14,974 nucleotides of DNA from positions 1-14,974 of the forward strand of contig QNEG01000009.1 of NCBI GenBank assembly GCA_003645115.1. Direction: 5' to 3'. This document shows positions 1 through 8,719 of the stretch, piece by piece. A model generated the notes under the pieces. The model saw only the letters and a program-made list of their open reading frames with translations, searched no databases and was not told where the DNA came from. A program made the translations under genes and the position numbers. The first letter of the stretch is position 1. Every line of letters begins with the position of its first letter. This DNA is from a bacterium. GTDB taxonomy: Bacteria; UBP14; UBA6098; B30-G16.

Positions 1-1
1 G

Positions 2-3000
2 CCGATTGTAGAACTCGAACACCCTATCGAAGTGCCTTGTATTCCACCAGATTCCGGACATATAATAATGGATGTGTTCGACCCAGAGGACAGTATATGC
101 TATCCATCCGGTGTGGATACTTCATCTATTGTGGTGACTATGTCTTTGGGCATAACAACACCGATAGATATCACCGATGAATGCGATATATCACTTATGA
201 CTTATGGTTTCTGGCGAATAAATTGGTTCTATACGGAATTGCCACCGGGAGAATTGGTGACCATATGTGTATATGCCGAGGATAATGCTGGCAATTTCAC
301 CGACCCAGAATTCTGTTGGGAATGGAATGTATGCGAGGAAGAGATAGATTCCTGTCCGCCGATTGTGGAAGGTTGGTATCCCGCTTATGGTGATACATAT
401 TGTTTCGAGGGACCGATACACGCTATGTTAGTTGACCCATCGGTTCTTACCGGCGCTAGCGATTGTCCATTCTGTTCGGGTATAGACCTATCATCTATCG
501 AGGCAGTCCTTATCGCTTCCGATGGCGCCAGTGATGTAGATTCATTCTACTTCCATCATGGAAGTGGCTTGGTGATAGATCCTGCTGGCAGTTGCGCGGT
601 ATATGTCGGTCTGGAGAGTGGCGCATACTGGCTGGAACCCGGCGATGTAGTAGAATTCTGTATCGCAGCAAACGATTATGCTGGAAATCACTTATATGAC
701 TGTGTGGAATTCTTAGTCTGCGATACCACTATGCCAGCGGATACCTGCCCGCCGGTGTTCGTGGAATGGCTACCGGATACCTGTCTCCCGCCTCATGGAG
801 AATTCATCGTTCACATCCAGGACCCGATAGATAGTATAGATTGTCCATTCTCATCGGGAATAAGTCGAACAGATTATTCGGTCATTGTGATGTTTGATTC
901 AGAGACACTGGATGTGTCAGGCTCTGTTGATATAGTTAGTTGGGCGGAGTATCACAGTGTGGAGATAAGCTGGGGACCAGCGGCATTCGTATATCCATTC
1001 GATACCGATATCATTGTGTGTATAGAAATTATGGACTATGCTGGAAATACTGTCGAGGAATGCCATACATATCATACTTGTGAGGGAGTTCCCGATACCT
1101 GTCCACCATTCGTGATAGAATGGCATCCGGGACACGAGGATACACTTTGTCCGCCCGATGCACCTATATGGTTCAGGATTATCGACCCCGTCGATACTCT
1201 CGGTTGCGTTTGCTCGGGTGTCGATTTCTCTTCTATATTTGTTTCTCTTTACAATGAGGGAACCACATTCGAACTCACTCCAGATTCAGGATTGTTCCAC
1301 GAACCACTCGATATCTGCGGAATAGATGTATCATTGCTACACGAATATTTCACACTCGAACCTGGGACCGGCGCATCATTATATGTAGCTGGTAGCGATT
1401 TTGCTGGAAATACTTTCGAGACTTGGATTGCATTCTGGGTATGTGATACTCACACCGTCGATGATACCTGTCCACCGAATGTTATGTGGTCGGTGCCATC
1501 ATCAGAAATCATTGATACACTTCACTTTGTGAGTGGTCACTGGCAGACGATACTGGGCGAAACCGAGTTTGACCTTAATATAATAGAAAATGGTTGCCCA
1601 CCGACCGGAGTGGAGGAATATCATATCCTATTCGGCGGTTGTGAGGATACTCTAACCGAAATCTTCGGATATGAAGTATATGAGGGTCCGGATTATGTCT
1701 ATGCTTGGGATTCATTCGATGATTTAGGGCTCGAACCAGGACACTGCTATAAACTTTGTGCTCACGCTATGGACGGCGCTGGAAATTGGAGCGATGGTTG
1801 TGTCACATTCTACACTTCTGATGAAAGTGTGGATATGTGTCCACCAGTGGTTACCAGTTGGTTCCCGGTGAGTGATACTTGTTTGCCTATCGATGCTGCA
1901 CTCGGGCTGATGCTAAATGACCCGTTAAGCGAAGAATGTCCGATGGTTAGCGGTGTAGATTATTCATCTATCGAGGTTACTGTGCAAATCGGACCAGACT
2001 CCCCGATCGATATCACCGAGGAATGCAGTATCTCTCCTTATGGAATGTATGTAGGAGTAGAATGGCTACCTGCGGAGGATTTCCCCGGGGGCACTTCGGT
2101 TACTCTTTGTATCGCTGCAGCAGACCTCGATGGCAATTGGATGGATTCCTGTTATACCTGGCGCACCTGTGGAGAACCCACTGAAGATATCTGTCCGCCG
2201 ATTGTCCTACTGCGTTATCCTATTATCGATACCTGTCTTATTCCCACCGATTATATAGAGTTCTTTGCATTCGATAATCCAGATACTCCTTGTTTCGTCT
2301 CGGGTGTGGATGAATCTTCTATCGTGGTTACTGCTGGAATCGGTGATGGTCCAGTGGAGGATATTACCGATGAATGCACAATCGATGGTGGTCCATACGA
2401 AGGATATATAATCGAATGGGATTATAGCGACTTAGTTCCCGGAACTCCTGTGGAAATTTGCGTCACGGTAGAGGATTTTGCTGGAAATGAAATTATCGAA
2501 TGTTTCGATTGGCTGGTTTGCGAGGAGGAGACTACCGATGTATGCCCGCCGGTAGTAGATTGGCTCAGTATTTCTGATGGCGATACTCTGGTGCCAATCA
2601 CCACATTCATCGGATTCGATTTACTCGACCCATATGGTCCTGATTGTCCGATATGCACAGGGATAGATGAAACCAGTGTAGTCCTCACTATATCCACCGG
2701 CACAGAAACTTACGAGTTCGATATTTCCTCAGGATTATATGTCTATAGTGTGGAATGTATGACTTATGTTGTGCTGGATACATCCATTGCCATTCTCGAA
2801 CCCGATATGGATTATGAACTCTGCATAGATGCTGCCGATAATGCTGGAAATGTAATGGCGACCTACTGTATCGATTTCTCCACCGCACCCGCGGGAAGTA
2901 TGGATATCTGGCCACCATGTTTCGATGACTGGACGCCAGCGTTCGGCGATACCGGAGTCCCTGTCGATACCGATATCGGTGTGGCGGTATGCGACCTGTG

Positions 3001-3592
3001 CGAAAGTTCCGAATTGTCATCGGGTGTGGATTCTATCGAAGCGATGATTTGGGCGATAACCGATACAGATACTATATATTATACATACACGATGATTCTT
3101 GACCCAATATTCTGTGATGGATATTACGCAGTATTCGAACTCTCCGCCGACCTGCCAGAATGTGCCATTGTTTATGCGATAGTTTGTGCTACCGATGGCG
3201 CAGATAACCATAATTGCGATACATTGATTTTCCATACTACCTGCTTGCCTGAGACCACAGATATCTGGCCACCCTGCGTGGAGGGAATTATTCCCGAGCC
3301 GGGCGATACAATCCCGCCCGATGCAGATATTGGTGTGATGTTCTGCGATATTTGTGAGGGCGCAGAATTTGTCACCGGTGTGGATAGTGCTTCAATCACT
3401 ATGACCGTAAATGGCGTAGATGTCACCGATGAATTGCTACTTGCCGAACTGGATTGCTATGGCTGGGCAGCTCATTGGGAACACGACCCATTAGAATTCG
3501 GTGCATATACAATTTGTGCCGAGGCTGCCGATTTCGCCGGAAATTCTGTGGATACCTGCTGGGAATTCGATGTTTGGACCGATACTACTTAT
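2..3592 (+). repeat. Array of ten Ig-like protein repeats (units of about 351-393 bp)
   Basis: Units begin at the codon for the first residue of (C/W)PP: 353, 746, 1100, 1469, 1838, 2192, 2543, 2909 and 3266, with a truncated unit before 353. Each unit runs (C/W)PP-V-x-W-x-P...DTC-x-P, then DP...C-P-x-SGVD-x-SSI, then often ITDEC, then EPG/VPG...C-I-x-A-x-D-x-AGN, then a cysteine-bearing tail and a short acidic linker (EE-x-x-D). The P...GDT-x-P-x-D-x-x-I start of several units resembles bacterial Ig-like (SbsA/Big-type) domains. The repetition is clear in the protein but has diverged in the DNA: no long exact direct repeats were seen. Units 9 and 10 (from 2909 and 3266) begin WPPC instead of CPP and carry a C-x-x-C where the others have the DP...CP segment, so two subfamilies exist. 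Confidence 0.88.
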
Positions 3593-5440
3593 GAATTCGT
3601 AATTATAGAACCATTACCAGAGACCTGGGTTAACAATGAATTCAAACAAATTATCGGATATTTCAGCGATGGACCGATTCCACCTGATTTCTCATTCACT
3701 GTCGATGAAGTAGAATATACATTGTCCAGCCCGGAAGTCACTCTACTCGGTGATACTTTATACTTTATACCTTCGACACCATGGGAAGATGGCGATACGG
3801 TATGTTATGATATTGCTGACGAGACAGGTTGTTTCTTCATCGACCTGACTTCACCAGTTATCGAATTCATAGAACCGCTATGTGGAGATTCATTGGAGGA
3901 ACCACCCACCACATTGATTCTGGAAATTGGCGATGAACTCTCCGGTGTAGATGAAACCACTATTGGTGTCCAGATTTCTACTAGCGCTGGTTCATGGAGT
4001 TTCCATCCGGGTATGACTGGAGTTAGCTGGGATGGTTCCGAATTACAAATCGACCTCGAAATAATTGGAATTACACTATCAGGATATGTTACCATATATG
4101 CTTGGGCTGGTGATTCACCAGATTATACCTATGACCTGTATGGTCCACCGATACCCAATTATGCTTTCGAGGAATGCGGATTCTATATCGCACCTGTGGT
4201 TACTGCTATTATCACTGGTGATGTAGTGGATATCGCTACTGGTCTGCCTGTGGAAGGTGCTATGATACTAGTGATACCCTATATTCACGGTTGGCCCGGC
4301 TGGCTATATCCAGGTGAATTCGGAGTAGTAATATCCACGATGACCGATGCCGCCGGACATTATTCTGTGGAAGTTGGAATGGGTGCGTATATGGTTATGA
4401 TGATTCCGTCCATTCCTGGTCCGGTGCTATTCTGGGATGGACATTATTTCCCACTTGATGCCGACCCTATCATAGTCGATTACACTTCACCGGATACTTT
4501 CTGGTGCGATTTCGAGGCGGGTTTGATAGAACCATTGGCAAGAACTCTCGAACATCATCAGGCTAGCGGGACTATTGTCAATCCCGATGGCGAACCGGTA
4601 GAAAATGGTTTCGTGGTATTTATCTCCACCGACGACGATGAGGAAGAATTATCTATCTCTGCAGACCTAACCGGTCCAGAGGGTGCATTCTCCTGTCCAG
4701 TGAAAAACGGGAATTATTGGGTAACCGCATTCCGTCCAGGATATTTCCCCACTTATCTCGGCGATACCTGGACCTGGGAAGATGCAGATTCAATAATTAT
4801 ATCGGGAACAGATTATACCGACATAGAAATGACACTTCAACCAATCAGTGCAGATGTAGGAGCTTGTGCTGTGTATGGAACTGTATATGAGATAATAGAT
4901 TCGATTTATACTATGGAAACAGAACCTATGCGTGGAACCATAGTATATCTTACTGAGCCCAGCACGGGGAACTTGAAATATGCAGGTGTATCCGATTTCG
5001 AGGGCGAGTATCTGATTCAGAATGTTAACGATGGAGTATATAGATTGGTAGCAAATCGTTCGTATTATCTGCCTCAAGGAGAATGGGACCTGATTACCGC
5101 ATCCGACGATATAGCCCACGATATCTATCTGTATCACCGAGAGACCGGTATAGAGGAAGAAAATCGCAAAGTTCCTGAGCGAGTGAAGATACTGGGTGCT
5201 CATCCTAATCCATTTAACGCCAATACCACTATCCATTTCTATATACCTACAAATGGCGATGCTACTCTGGAAATTGTGGATGTCCTTGGACAAAAAGTCT
5301 CCACATTATTCGAAGGCTCAATATCAGCGGGACGATATGTGGCTATATGGAGCGCCGAGAATTGCGCATCCGGAGTATATTTCGCTAAACTTCGACTGGG
5401 AGAAATTACAGTCACCACCAAGTTAATCCTGACTAAGTAA
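2..5440 (+). CDS. Giant secreted Ig-like repeat protein with C-terminal sorting domain (5' partial)
   Basis: The frame is open from base 2 and the repeat pattern (PIVE...) is already running there, so the true start lies upstream; the GTG at 32 is internal. 1812 residues are visible. In order they are: ten Ig-like repeats of about 117-131 residues (to about nt 3592); two further Ig-like segments (about 3593-4200); three carboxypeptidase-regulatory-like segments with the pattern G-x-V...G-x-P(V)-x-G/N and G-x-Y (about 4205-4530, 4555-4845, 4860-5150); and a terminal domain (5183-5437) with HPNPFNANTTIHF, VLGQKV and SGVYFAKL. That last domain matches the FlgD-like/type IX secretion C-terminal sorting domain found in FCB bacteria. 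Typical repeat landmarks are CPP at the start, SGVD-x-SSI in the middle and D-x-AGN near the end. I infer a cell-surface or released, disulfide-rich, possibly calcium-binding stalk or adhesin; the ligand is unknown. The repeat part has almost no Lys or Arg, unlike the C-terminal domain. It is followed directly by a terminator. Confidence 0.9.
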   Translation, partial: PIVELEHPIEVPCIPPDSGHIIMDVFDPEDSICYPSGVDTSSIVVTMSLGITTPIDITDECDISLMTYGFWRINWFYTELPPGELVTICVYAEDNAGNFTDPEFCWEWNVCEEEIDSCPPIVEGWYPAYGDTYCFEGPIHAMLVDPSVLTGASDCPFCSGIDLSSIEAVLIASDGASDVDSFYFHHGSGLVIDPAGSCAVYVGLESGAYWLEPGDVVEFCIAANDYAGNHLYDCVEFLVCDTTMPADTCPPVFVEWLPDTCLPPHGEFIVHIQDPIDSIDCPFSSGISRTDYSVIVMFDSETLDVSGSVDIVSWAEYHSVEISWGPAAFVYPFDTDIIVCIEIMDYAGNTVEECHTYHTCEGVPDTCPPFVIEWHPGHEDTLCPPDAPIWFRIIDPVDTLGCVCSGVDFSSIFVSLYNEGTTFELTPDSGLFHEPLDICGIDVSLLHEYFTLEPGTGASLYVAGSDFAGNTFETWIAFWVCDTHTVDDTCPPNVMWSVPSSEIIDTLHFVSGHWQTILGETEFDLNIIENGCPPTGVEEYHILFGGCEDTLTEIFGYEVYEGPDYVYAWDSFDDLGLEPGHCYKLCAHAMDGAGNWSDGCVTFYTSDESVDMCPPVVTSWFPVSDTCLPIDAALGLMLNDPLSEECPMVSGVDYSSIEVTVQIGPDSPIDITEECSISPYGMYVGVEWLPAEDFPGGTSVTLCIAAADLDGNWMDSCYTWRTCGEPTEDICPPIVLLRYPIIDTCLIPTDYIEFFAFDNPDTPCFVSGVDESSIVVTAGIGDGPVEDITDECTIDGGPYEGYIIEWDYSDLVPGTPVEICVTVEDFAGNEIIECFDWLVCEEETTDVCPPVVDWLSISDGDTLVPITTFIGFDLLDPYGPDCPICTGIDETSVVLTISTGTETYEFDISSGLYVYSVECMTYVVLDTSIAILEPDMDYELCIDAADNAGNVMATYCIDFSTAPAGSMDIWPPCFDDWTPAFGDTGVPVDTDIGVAVCDLCESSELSSGVDSIEAMIWAITDTDTIYYTYTMILDPIFCDGYYAVFELSADLPECAIVYAIVCATDGADNHNCDTLIFHTTCLPETTDIWPPCVEGIIPEPGDTIPPDADIGVMFCDICEGAEFVTGVDSASITMTVNGVDVTDELLLAELDCYGWAAHWEHDPLEFGAYTICAEAADFAGNSVDTCWEFDVWTDTTYEFVIIEPLPETWVNNEFKQIIGYFSDGPIPPDFSFTVDEVEYTLSSPEVTLLGDTLYFIPSTPWEDGDTVCYDIADETGCFFIDLTSPVIEFIEPLCGDSLEEPPTTLILEIGDELSGVDETTIGVQISTSAGSWSFHPGMTGVSWDGSELQIDLEIIGITLSGYVTIYAWAGDSPDYTYDLYGPPIPNYAFEECGFYIAPVVTAIITGDVVDIATGLPVEGAMILVIPYIHGWPGWLYPGEFGVVISTMTDAAGHYSVEVGMGAYMVMMIPSIPGPVLFWDGHYFPLDADPIIVDYTSPDTFWCDFEAGLIEPLARTLEHHQASGTIVNPDGEPVENGFVVFISTDDDEEELSISADLTGPEGAFSCPVKNGNYWVTAFRPGYFPTYLGDTWTWEDADSIIISGTDYTDIEMTLQPISADVGACAVYGTVYEIIDSIYTMETEPMRGTIVYLTEPSTGNLKYAGVSDFEGEYLIQNVNDGVYRLVANRSYYLPQGEWDLITASDDIAHDIYLYHRETGIEEENRKVPERVKILGAHPNPFNANTTIHFYIPTNGDATLEIVDVLGQKVSTLFEGSISAGRYVAIWSAENCASGVYFAKLRLGEITVTTKLILTK

Positions 5441-5465
5441 TATACACTTAGCATCCTTGCCTGAT

Positions 5466-5503
5466 AACCCCGAGACCTTAATCATAGGTGTCGGGGTTTT
5501 TTT
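5466..5503 (+). terminator. Rho-independent terminator after the repeat-protein gene
   Basis: The stem is CCCCGAGACC (5468-5477) against GGTGTCGGGG (5487-5496), ten positions with one G-G mismatch and a 9-nt loop. It is extended by AA/TT and followed by seven T residues (5497-5503). It lies 25 nt past the stop codon and separates the repeat-protein gene from the ABC operon. Confidence 0.87.
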
Positions 5504-5571
5504 ATTGCTAAATTTACTTGATTTTTTTAGCTCGGTGAATTGTTTACTTATTGAACTATATTCAATTATTT

Positions 5572-5576
5572 GAGGA
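5572..5576 (+). promoter_or_regulatory. Ribosome binding site that fixes the ABC ATPase start
   Basis: GAGGA lies 5 nt before the ATG at 5582, a standard spacing. An in-frame TTG at 5570 would place this Shine-Dalgarno sequence inside the gene, so the ATG is preferred. Confidence 0.7.
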
Positions 5577-5581
5577 CAATT

Positions 5582-6385
5582 ATGGAAAAGATAGTGGCGA
5601 AAAATCTGGTAAAAAAATTTGGCGATAAAGTTGCGGTGAATGATGTGTCATTGACTGTGCATAGCGGAGAGATATTCGGCTTTTTAGGACCGAATGGCGC
5701 AGGAAAGACCACTACTATTAGACTATTAGCCGGTGCACTCGACACCGATGAAGGCGAGATATACATCTGTAAGAATCCCGCTCCAGAAAGTGAGGATTAT
5801 TCTCAAAATACACCGATTATGATGAATTATGAAAACGATTATATCGAGATAAAATCGTTAATTGGAGTAGTTCCGGAGGAACCACCGATGTTCAAAAGTA
5901 TCAGGGGGAATGAATTTATTAGATTTATCGCATCTGTGTATAATTGCGATGAGGATATTTTTCAGCGATTGAACGAACTTTGCGAGTTGCTTCATATAGA
6001 TTTTCTGGATGAATTTATCGATAATTATTCTCACGGGATGAAGCAAAAACTGATGCTGGTTTCTGTGCTGATGAGGAGACCGGAGATAATGTTTTTGGAC
6101 GAACCCACCACGGGATTAGACCCGTATAGTGCGCGAGGATTAAAATTGCTATTGCGAAGGATGGCTGATAATGGCTCGGCAATATTTCTGACCACACACA
6201 TTCTGGAAATAGCGGAGAAAATGTGTGATAGACTGACAGTTATATCCGATGGTAGTGTAGTAGCATCGGGAAATATAGAACAACTTCGCGCAAAAGCTGG
6301 CACCGAGGGTGACCTTGAACAAATTTTCCTTCAGCTTACAGGCGCCGATGAAAATGAAATACAAAGATTAGTGGATGAACTATGA
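5582..6385 (+). CDS. ABC transporter ATP-binding protein (exporter type)
   Basis: This 267-residue protein is the nucleotide-binding subunit of an ABC exporter; it hydrolyses ATP at the inner face of the membrane to drive the permease encoded next. Visible motifs are Walker A GPNGAGKT (36-43), a Q-loop position occupied by Glu (VVPEE, 96-100; common in ABC-2 and drug-export ATPases), signature SHGMKQ (150-155), Walker B with catalytic Glu (IMFLDEP, about 169-175), D-loop GLDP and switch His H206 (TTHIL). About 15-20 extra residues (66-88, acidic and Asn/Tyr rich) sit between Walker A and the Q-loop compared with the usual family spacing. The stop overlaps the permease start in an ATGA, so the two are translationally coupled. 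The substrate cannot be told from the sequence. Confidence 0.95.
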   Translation: MEKIVAKNLVKKFGDKVAVNDVSLTVHSGEIFGFLGPNGAGKTTTIRLLAGALDTDEGEIYICKNPAPESEDYSQNTPIMMNYENDYIEIKSLIGVVPEEPPMFKSIRGNEFIRFIASVYNCDEDIFQRLNELCELLHIDFLDEFIDNYSHGMKQKLMLVSVLMRRPEIMFLDEPTTGLDPYSARGLKLLLRRMADNGSAIFLTTHILEIAEKMCDRLTVISDGSVVASGNIEQLRAKAGTEGDLEQIFLQLTGADENEIQRLVDEL

Positions 6386-7923
6386 GGAATTTCATTACTC
6401 TTATATTATTCCGATGGAAACTGTTGTTTCGAGCGATATTCAAAACACGAGGAAGCATAAAAATAATTAGTATTGTGGGTATTATCGCTATTTTTGGATT
6501 TGTATTCCTGATGACCACTACTTTTACATCATTATATTATCTATTAAATAAATTTTCTTCCCAGGGTGCCGCTATTTTGTTCTCATATCAGGCACTGGCG
6601 ATAAGTTTATTCTTATTGATACAAATTATTCCAACTATGACTGTGGACTTTTTTGATGAAAATAGTTATTGCCGATATTTTTTATTATTGCCATTTCGCA
6701 GGGAAACATTGGTATTGACCACATTTATCTTGTCGGTAAGTGGTGCATTTTTGCCTGTGGCGATACTATTACCCGCTACTATTGGATATATAATAGCTAC
6801 TCATAATATAGCTGTAATAGTGGGGATTATATCATTTGTAATATTTTTATTCGGATTAGCCTTGATGGGTTCGGTCATCAGTATCAGACTATTTAATACA
6901 GCCACATTACGCAAATTGGGCAAGTGGGCGATGTTCTTAAACTTATTGATATTCATCGTATATTGGAACCTATTTACAAAATTCAATTTTGAATCCACCA
7001 ATCAGGGTTCCATAAGCATAAATTTTTTGACAGACAAACTTGAGCAACTTACTATATCTTTCCCATTGTTGTGGATATATTTTTCAGCATTTAATGGATA
7101 CCTGATAAGTTCCGCAATCCTGCTGACATTCGGGATATTATTCTGGCGAATAGGCTGGGAGGGTGCTCGCAAACTTTCCTTCGAATCGCCATTCAATATT
7201 TCCCGAGCACGAAAAACCAAATTGAAAATAGAAACTCAATTATGGAAGTATCCCTGGATAAGCAGAGACTTATTATTATTCTGGCGGGACACTGAAAATT
7301 TTTTGCTGTTGGTTTATCCATTGATTTTTGCCATATTTTTGGGATTACTCTCTGGTAAGGCATTTATTCAAGGATTCGCATTCGCGATTATGCTGGCATC
7401 ACAGGGATTAATGGTTACATCTGTTAAACTTCTATCCAATGATACCAGAAATTCACGATTGGTATGCACATTGCCTATCAAAATTCACTGGACAGTGATA
7501 AACCGAGCCATATCTATGACTTTGCTGTGGACGATGACAGTGATAATTTCAGGATTATTCTTTTTGATTGCATTGAAAATAATTTATCCACTCTATGCGC
7601 TAATAATTCCAATAGGATTATGCTTTTTCGGGAATTCATTGATAGCACAGAATATCTGGTTATCCAATCCAGGGGATGAATCTGTGTCTCCAAAATCTGT
7701 ATTGGGAATTCAAGCCGTAGGATATTCATTAGCGCCCACATTGATTGGAATTTTGCCACTAATTATTATAGAAATCAATAAAATAATACAATTTAACGGA
7801 TTAAAAAATATATTGTTTTTGAGTGCTATTGCTATCGCTTATATTATGGCGGGAATTTATTTTATGATTTGCATTATGGTGGTCAATAAAGATAAAATAA
7901 GAAAACATTTTTATTCCATTTGA
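6382..7923 (+). CDS. ABC transporter permease, polytopic membrane protein
   Basis: This 513-residue protein is rich in Ile, Leu and Phe, with about 11-13 probable membrane-spanning segments (for example near residues 28-50, 64-88, 110-135, 140-165, 180-200, 225-250, 370-420, 445-465 and 480-505). A polar central segment (about 255-300) contains R-A-R-K-T-K and an S-R-D-L-L-L-F-W-R-D pattern. Its ATG overlaps the stop of the ATPase gene, so it is very likely the membrane half of that exporter. The length and the two hydrophobic halves fit large ABC-2-like permeases of about 500 residues, but I see no diagnostic motif that gives a substrate. No terminator was seen in the 73 nt before tmk, so read-through into tmk is possible. 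Confidence 0.82.
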   Translation: MRNFITLILFRWKLLFRAIFKTRGSIKIISIVGIIAIFGFVFLMTTTFTSLYYLLNKFSSQGAAILFSYQALAISLFLLIQIIPTMTVDFFDENSYCRYFLLLPFRRETLVLTTFILSVSGAFLPVAILLPATIGYIIATHNIAVIVGIISFVIFLFGLALMGSVISIRLFNTATLRKLGKWAMFLNLLIFIVYWNLFTKFNFESTNQGSISINFLTDKLEQLTISFPLLWIYFSAFNGYLISSAILLTFGILFWRIGWEGARKLSFESPFNISRARKTKLKIETQLWKYPWISRDLLLFWRDTENFLLLVYPLIFAIFLGLLSGKAFIQGFAFAIMLASQGLMVTSVKLLSNDTRNSRLVCTLPIKIHWTVINRAISMTLLWTMTVIISGLFFLIALKIIYPLYALIIPIGLCFFGNSLIAQNIWLSNPGDESVSPKSVLGIQAVGYSLAPTLIGILPLIIIEINKIIQFNGLKNILFLSAIAIAYIMAGIYFMICIMVVNKDKIRKHFYSI

Positions 7924-7996
7924 TTCATCGTTATTGTTGCTAATTTGGTATTCAATTATTATTTTTCGTCCATTATGATAACAGGAATTTATTGTT

Positions 7997-8638
7997 ATGA
8001 AAGGAATTTTTATAACATTCGAGGGCATCGATGGTAGTGGTAAGAGCACTCAAGCAAAATATCTGCAGACTTTTCTGGAGAGCAATCAGATAGATGTAAT
8101 TATGACTCGTGAACCGGGCGGGACAAAAGTAGCAGAGAAAATTCGTCAGATACTATTGGATAAGCAAAATATCGAACTTTCCGGGCGAGCAGAATTATTA
8201 CTTTATCTGGCATCTCGAGCGCAACACACTGTGGAGATAATAGAACCAGCATTGAATGATGGCAAATGGGTAATTTCCGATAGGTTCACCGATTCTTCGA
8301 TAGCATATCAGGGATGTGCACGAGGACTGGGAATGGAGATGACCAAAAAATTATCACTTTTCGCCACTGGAGGGATAAAACCCGATTTAACATTTTATCT
8401 GGATATTTCTCCCCAGCGGGCATCAGAAAGACTTAACATACAGGGAAAGACATTGGATAGACTGGAGGTGGAGCAACAGGAATTTTACGATATGGTTCGC
8501 CAGGGATATAAATGGATTGCGGAGCAGGAACCCCACCGTTTTATCCAGATTCCTGGTGATAGACCTCCCCAGAAGGTGTGGGAATCCATAAAGAAAGAAT
8601 TATTGGATAGATTTGGCCAATATGTCCATCCGTTATAA
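7997..8638 (+). CDS. tmk: Thymidylate kinase (dTMP kinase)
   Basis: The enzyme phosphorylates dTMP to dTDP with ATP in the cytosol, an essential step of dTTP synthesis. The protein has 213 residues, the normal bacterial length. It carries the P-loop FEGIDGSGKST (8-18), TREPGG (37-42) for the nucleotide base/phosphate, SDRF (104-107; the DR(Y/F) motif), S-x-A-Y-Q-G (111-116), and LDISPQRASERL followed by a LID segment ending in LDRLE. The ATG at 7997 is preceded by AGGA (7982-7985), somewhat far at 11 nt. It follows the exporter permease by 73 nt and may share its transcript, though no functional link is evident. The next gene downstream, the pilin, has its own promoter. Confidence 0.97.
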   Translation: MKGIFITFEGIDGSGKSTQAKYLQTFLESNQIDVIMTREPGGTKVAEKIRQILLDKQNIELSGRAELLLYLASRAQHTVEIIEPALNDGKWVISDRFTDSSIAYQGCARGLGMEMTKKLSLFATGGIKPDLTFYLDISPQRASERLNIQGKTLDRLEVEQQEFYDMVRQGYKWIAEQEPHRFIQIPGDRPPQKVWESIKKELLDRFGQYVHPL

Positions 8639-8650
8639 TTTCATAACATA

Positions 8651-8671
8651 TTGTATTTTGCAAAATGACAA
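8651..8671. promoter_or_regulatory. Inverted repeat upstream of the pilin promoter (possible activator site)
   Basis: TTGTATTTTG (8651-8660) faces CAAAAT-G-ACAA (8661-8671), an inverted repeat with one bulged base whose core ATTTTGCAAAAT is a perfect 12-bp palindrome. It is centred about 110 bp upstream of the predicted sigma-54 transcription start, within the usual range for enhancer-binding activators such as PilR. It also contains TGACA, the reverse complement of TGTCA; TGTC is a core of known Pseudomonas PilR sites. The role is inferred from position only. Confidence 0.35.
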
Positions 8672-8719
8672 TGTAAAATATCATAATAATAAATTATTTC
8701 TCTCCAATTTGCTTCTATA

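Noticed and set aside
32..34. GTG at 32 as the start of the large repeat protein
   Set aside because: The frame and the repeat pattern continue upstream to the window edge, and there is no signal peptide after this codon.
4790..5293. 167-codon open frame on the minus strand inside the repeat-protein gene
   Set aside because: It is antisense to a clearly coding region, has no recognisable motif, and its length follows from the biased codon use of the real gene.
5570..5572. TTG at 5570 as start of the ABC ATPase
   Set aside because: It lies on top of the GAGGA ribosome binding site that serves the ATG at 5582.
7949..7960. 12-mer TATTCAATTATT shared with 5559-5570, as a common regulatory element
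   Set aside because: It is pure low-complexity AT-rich sequence at different distances from the two starts; chance is sufficient.
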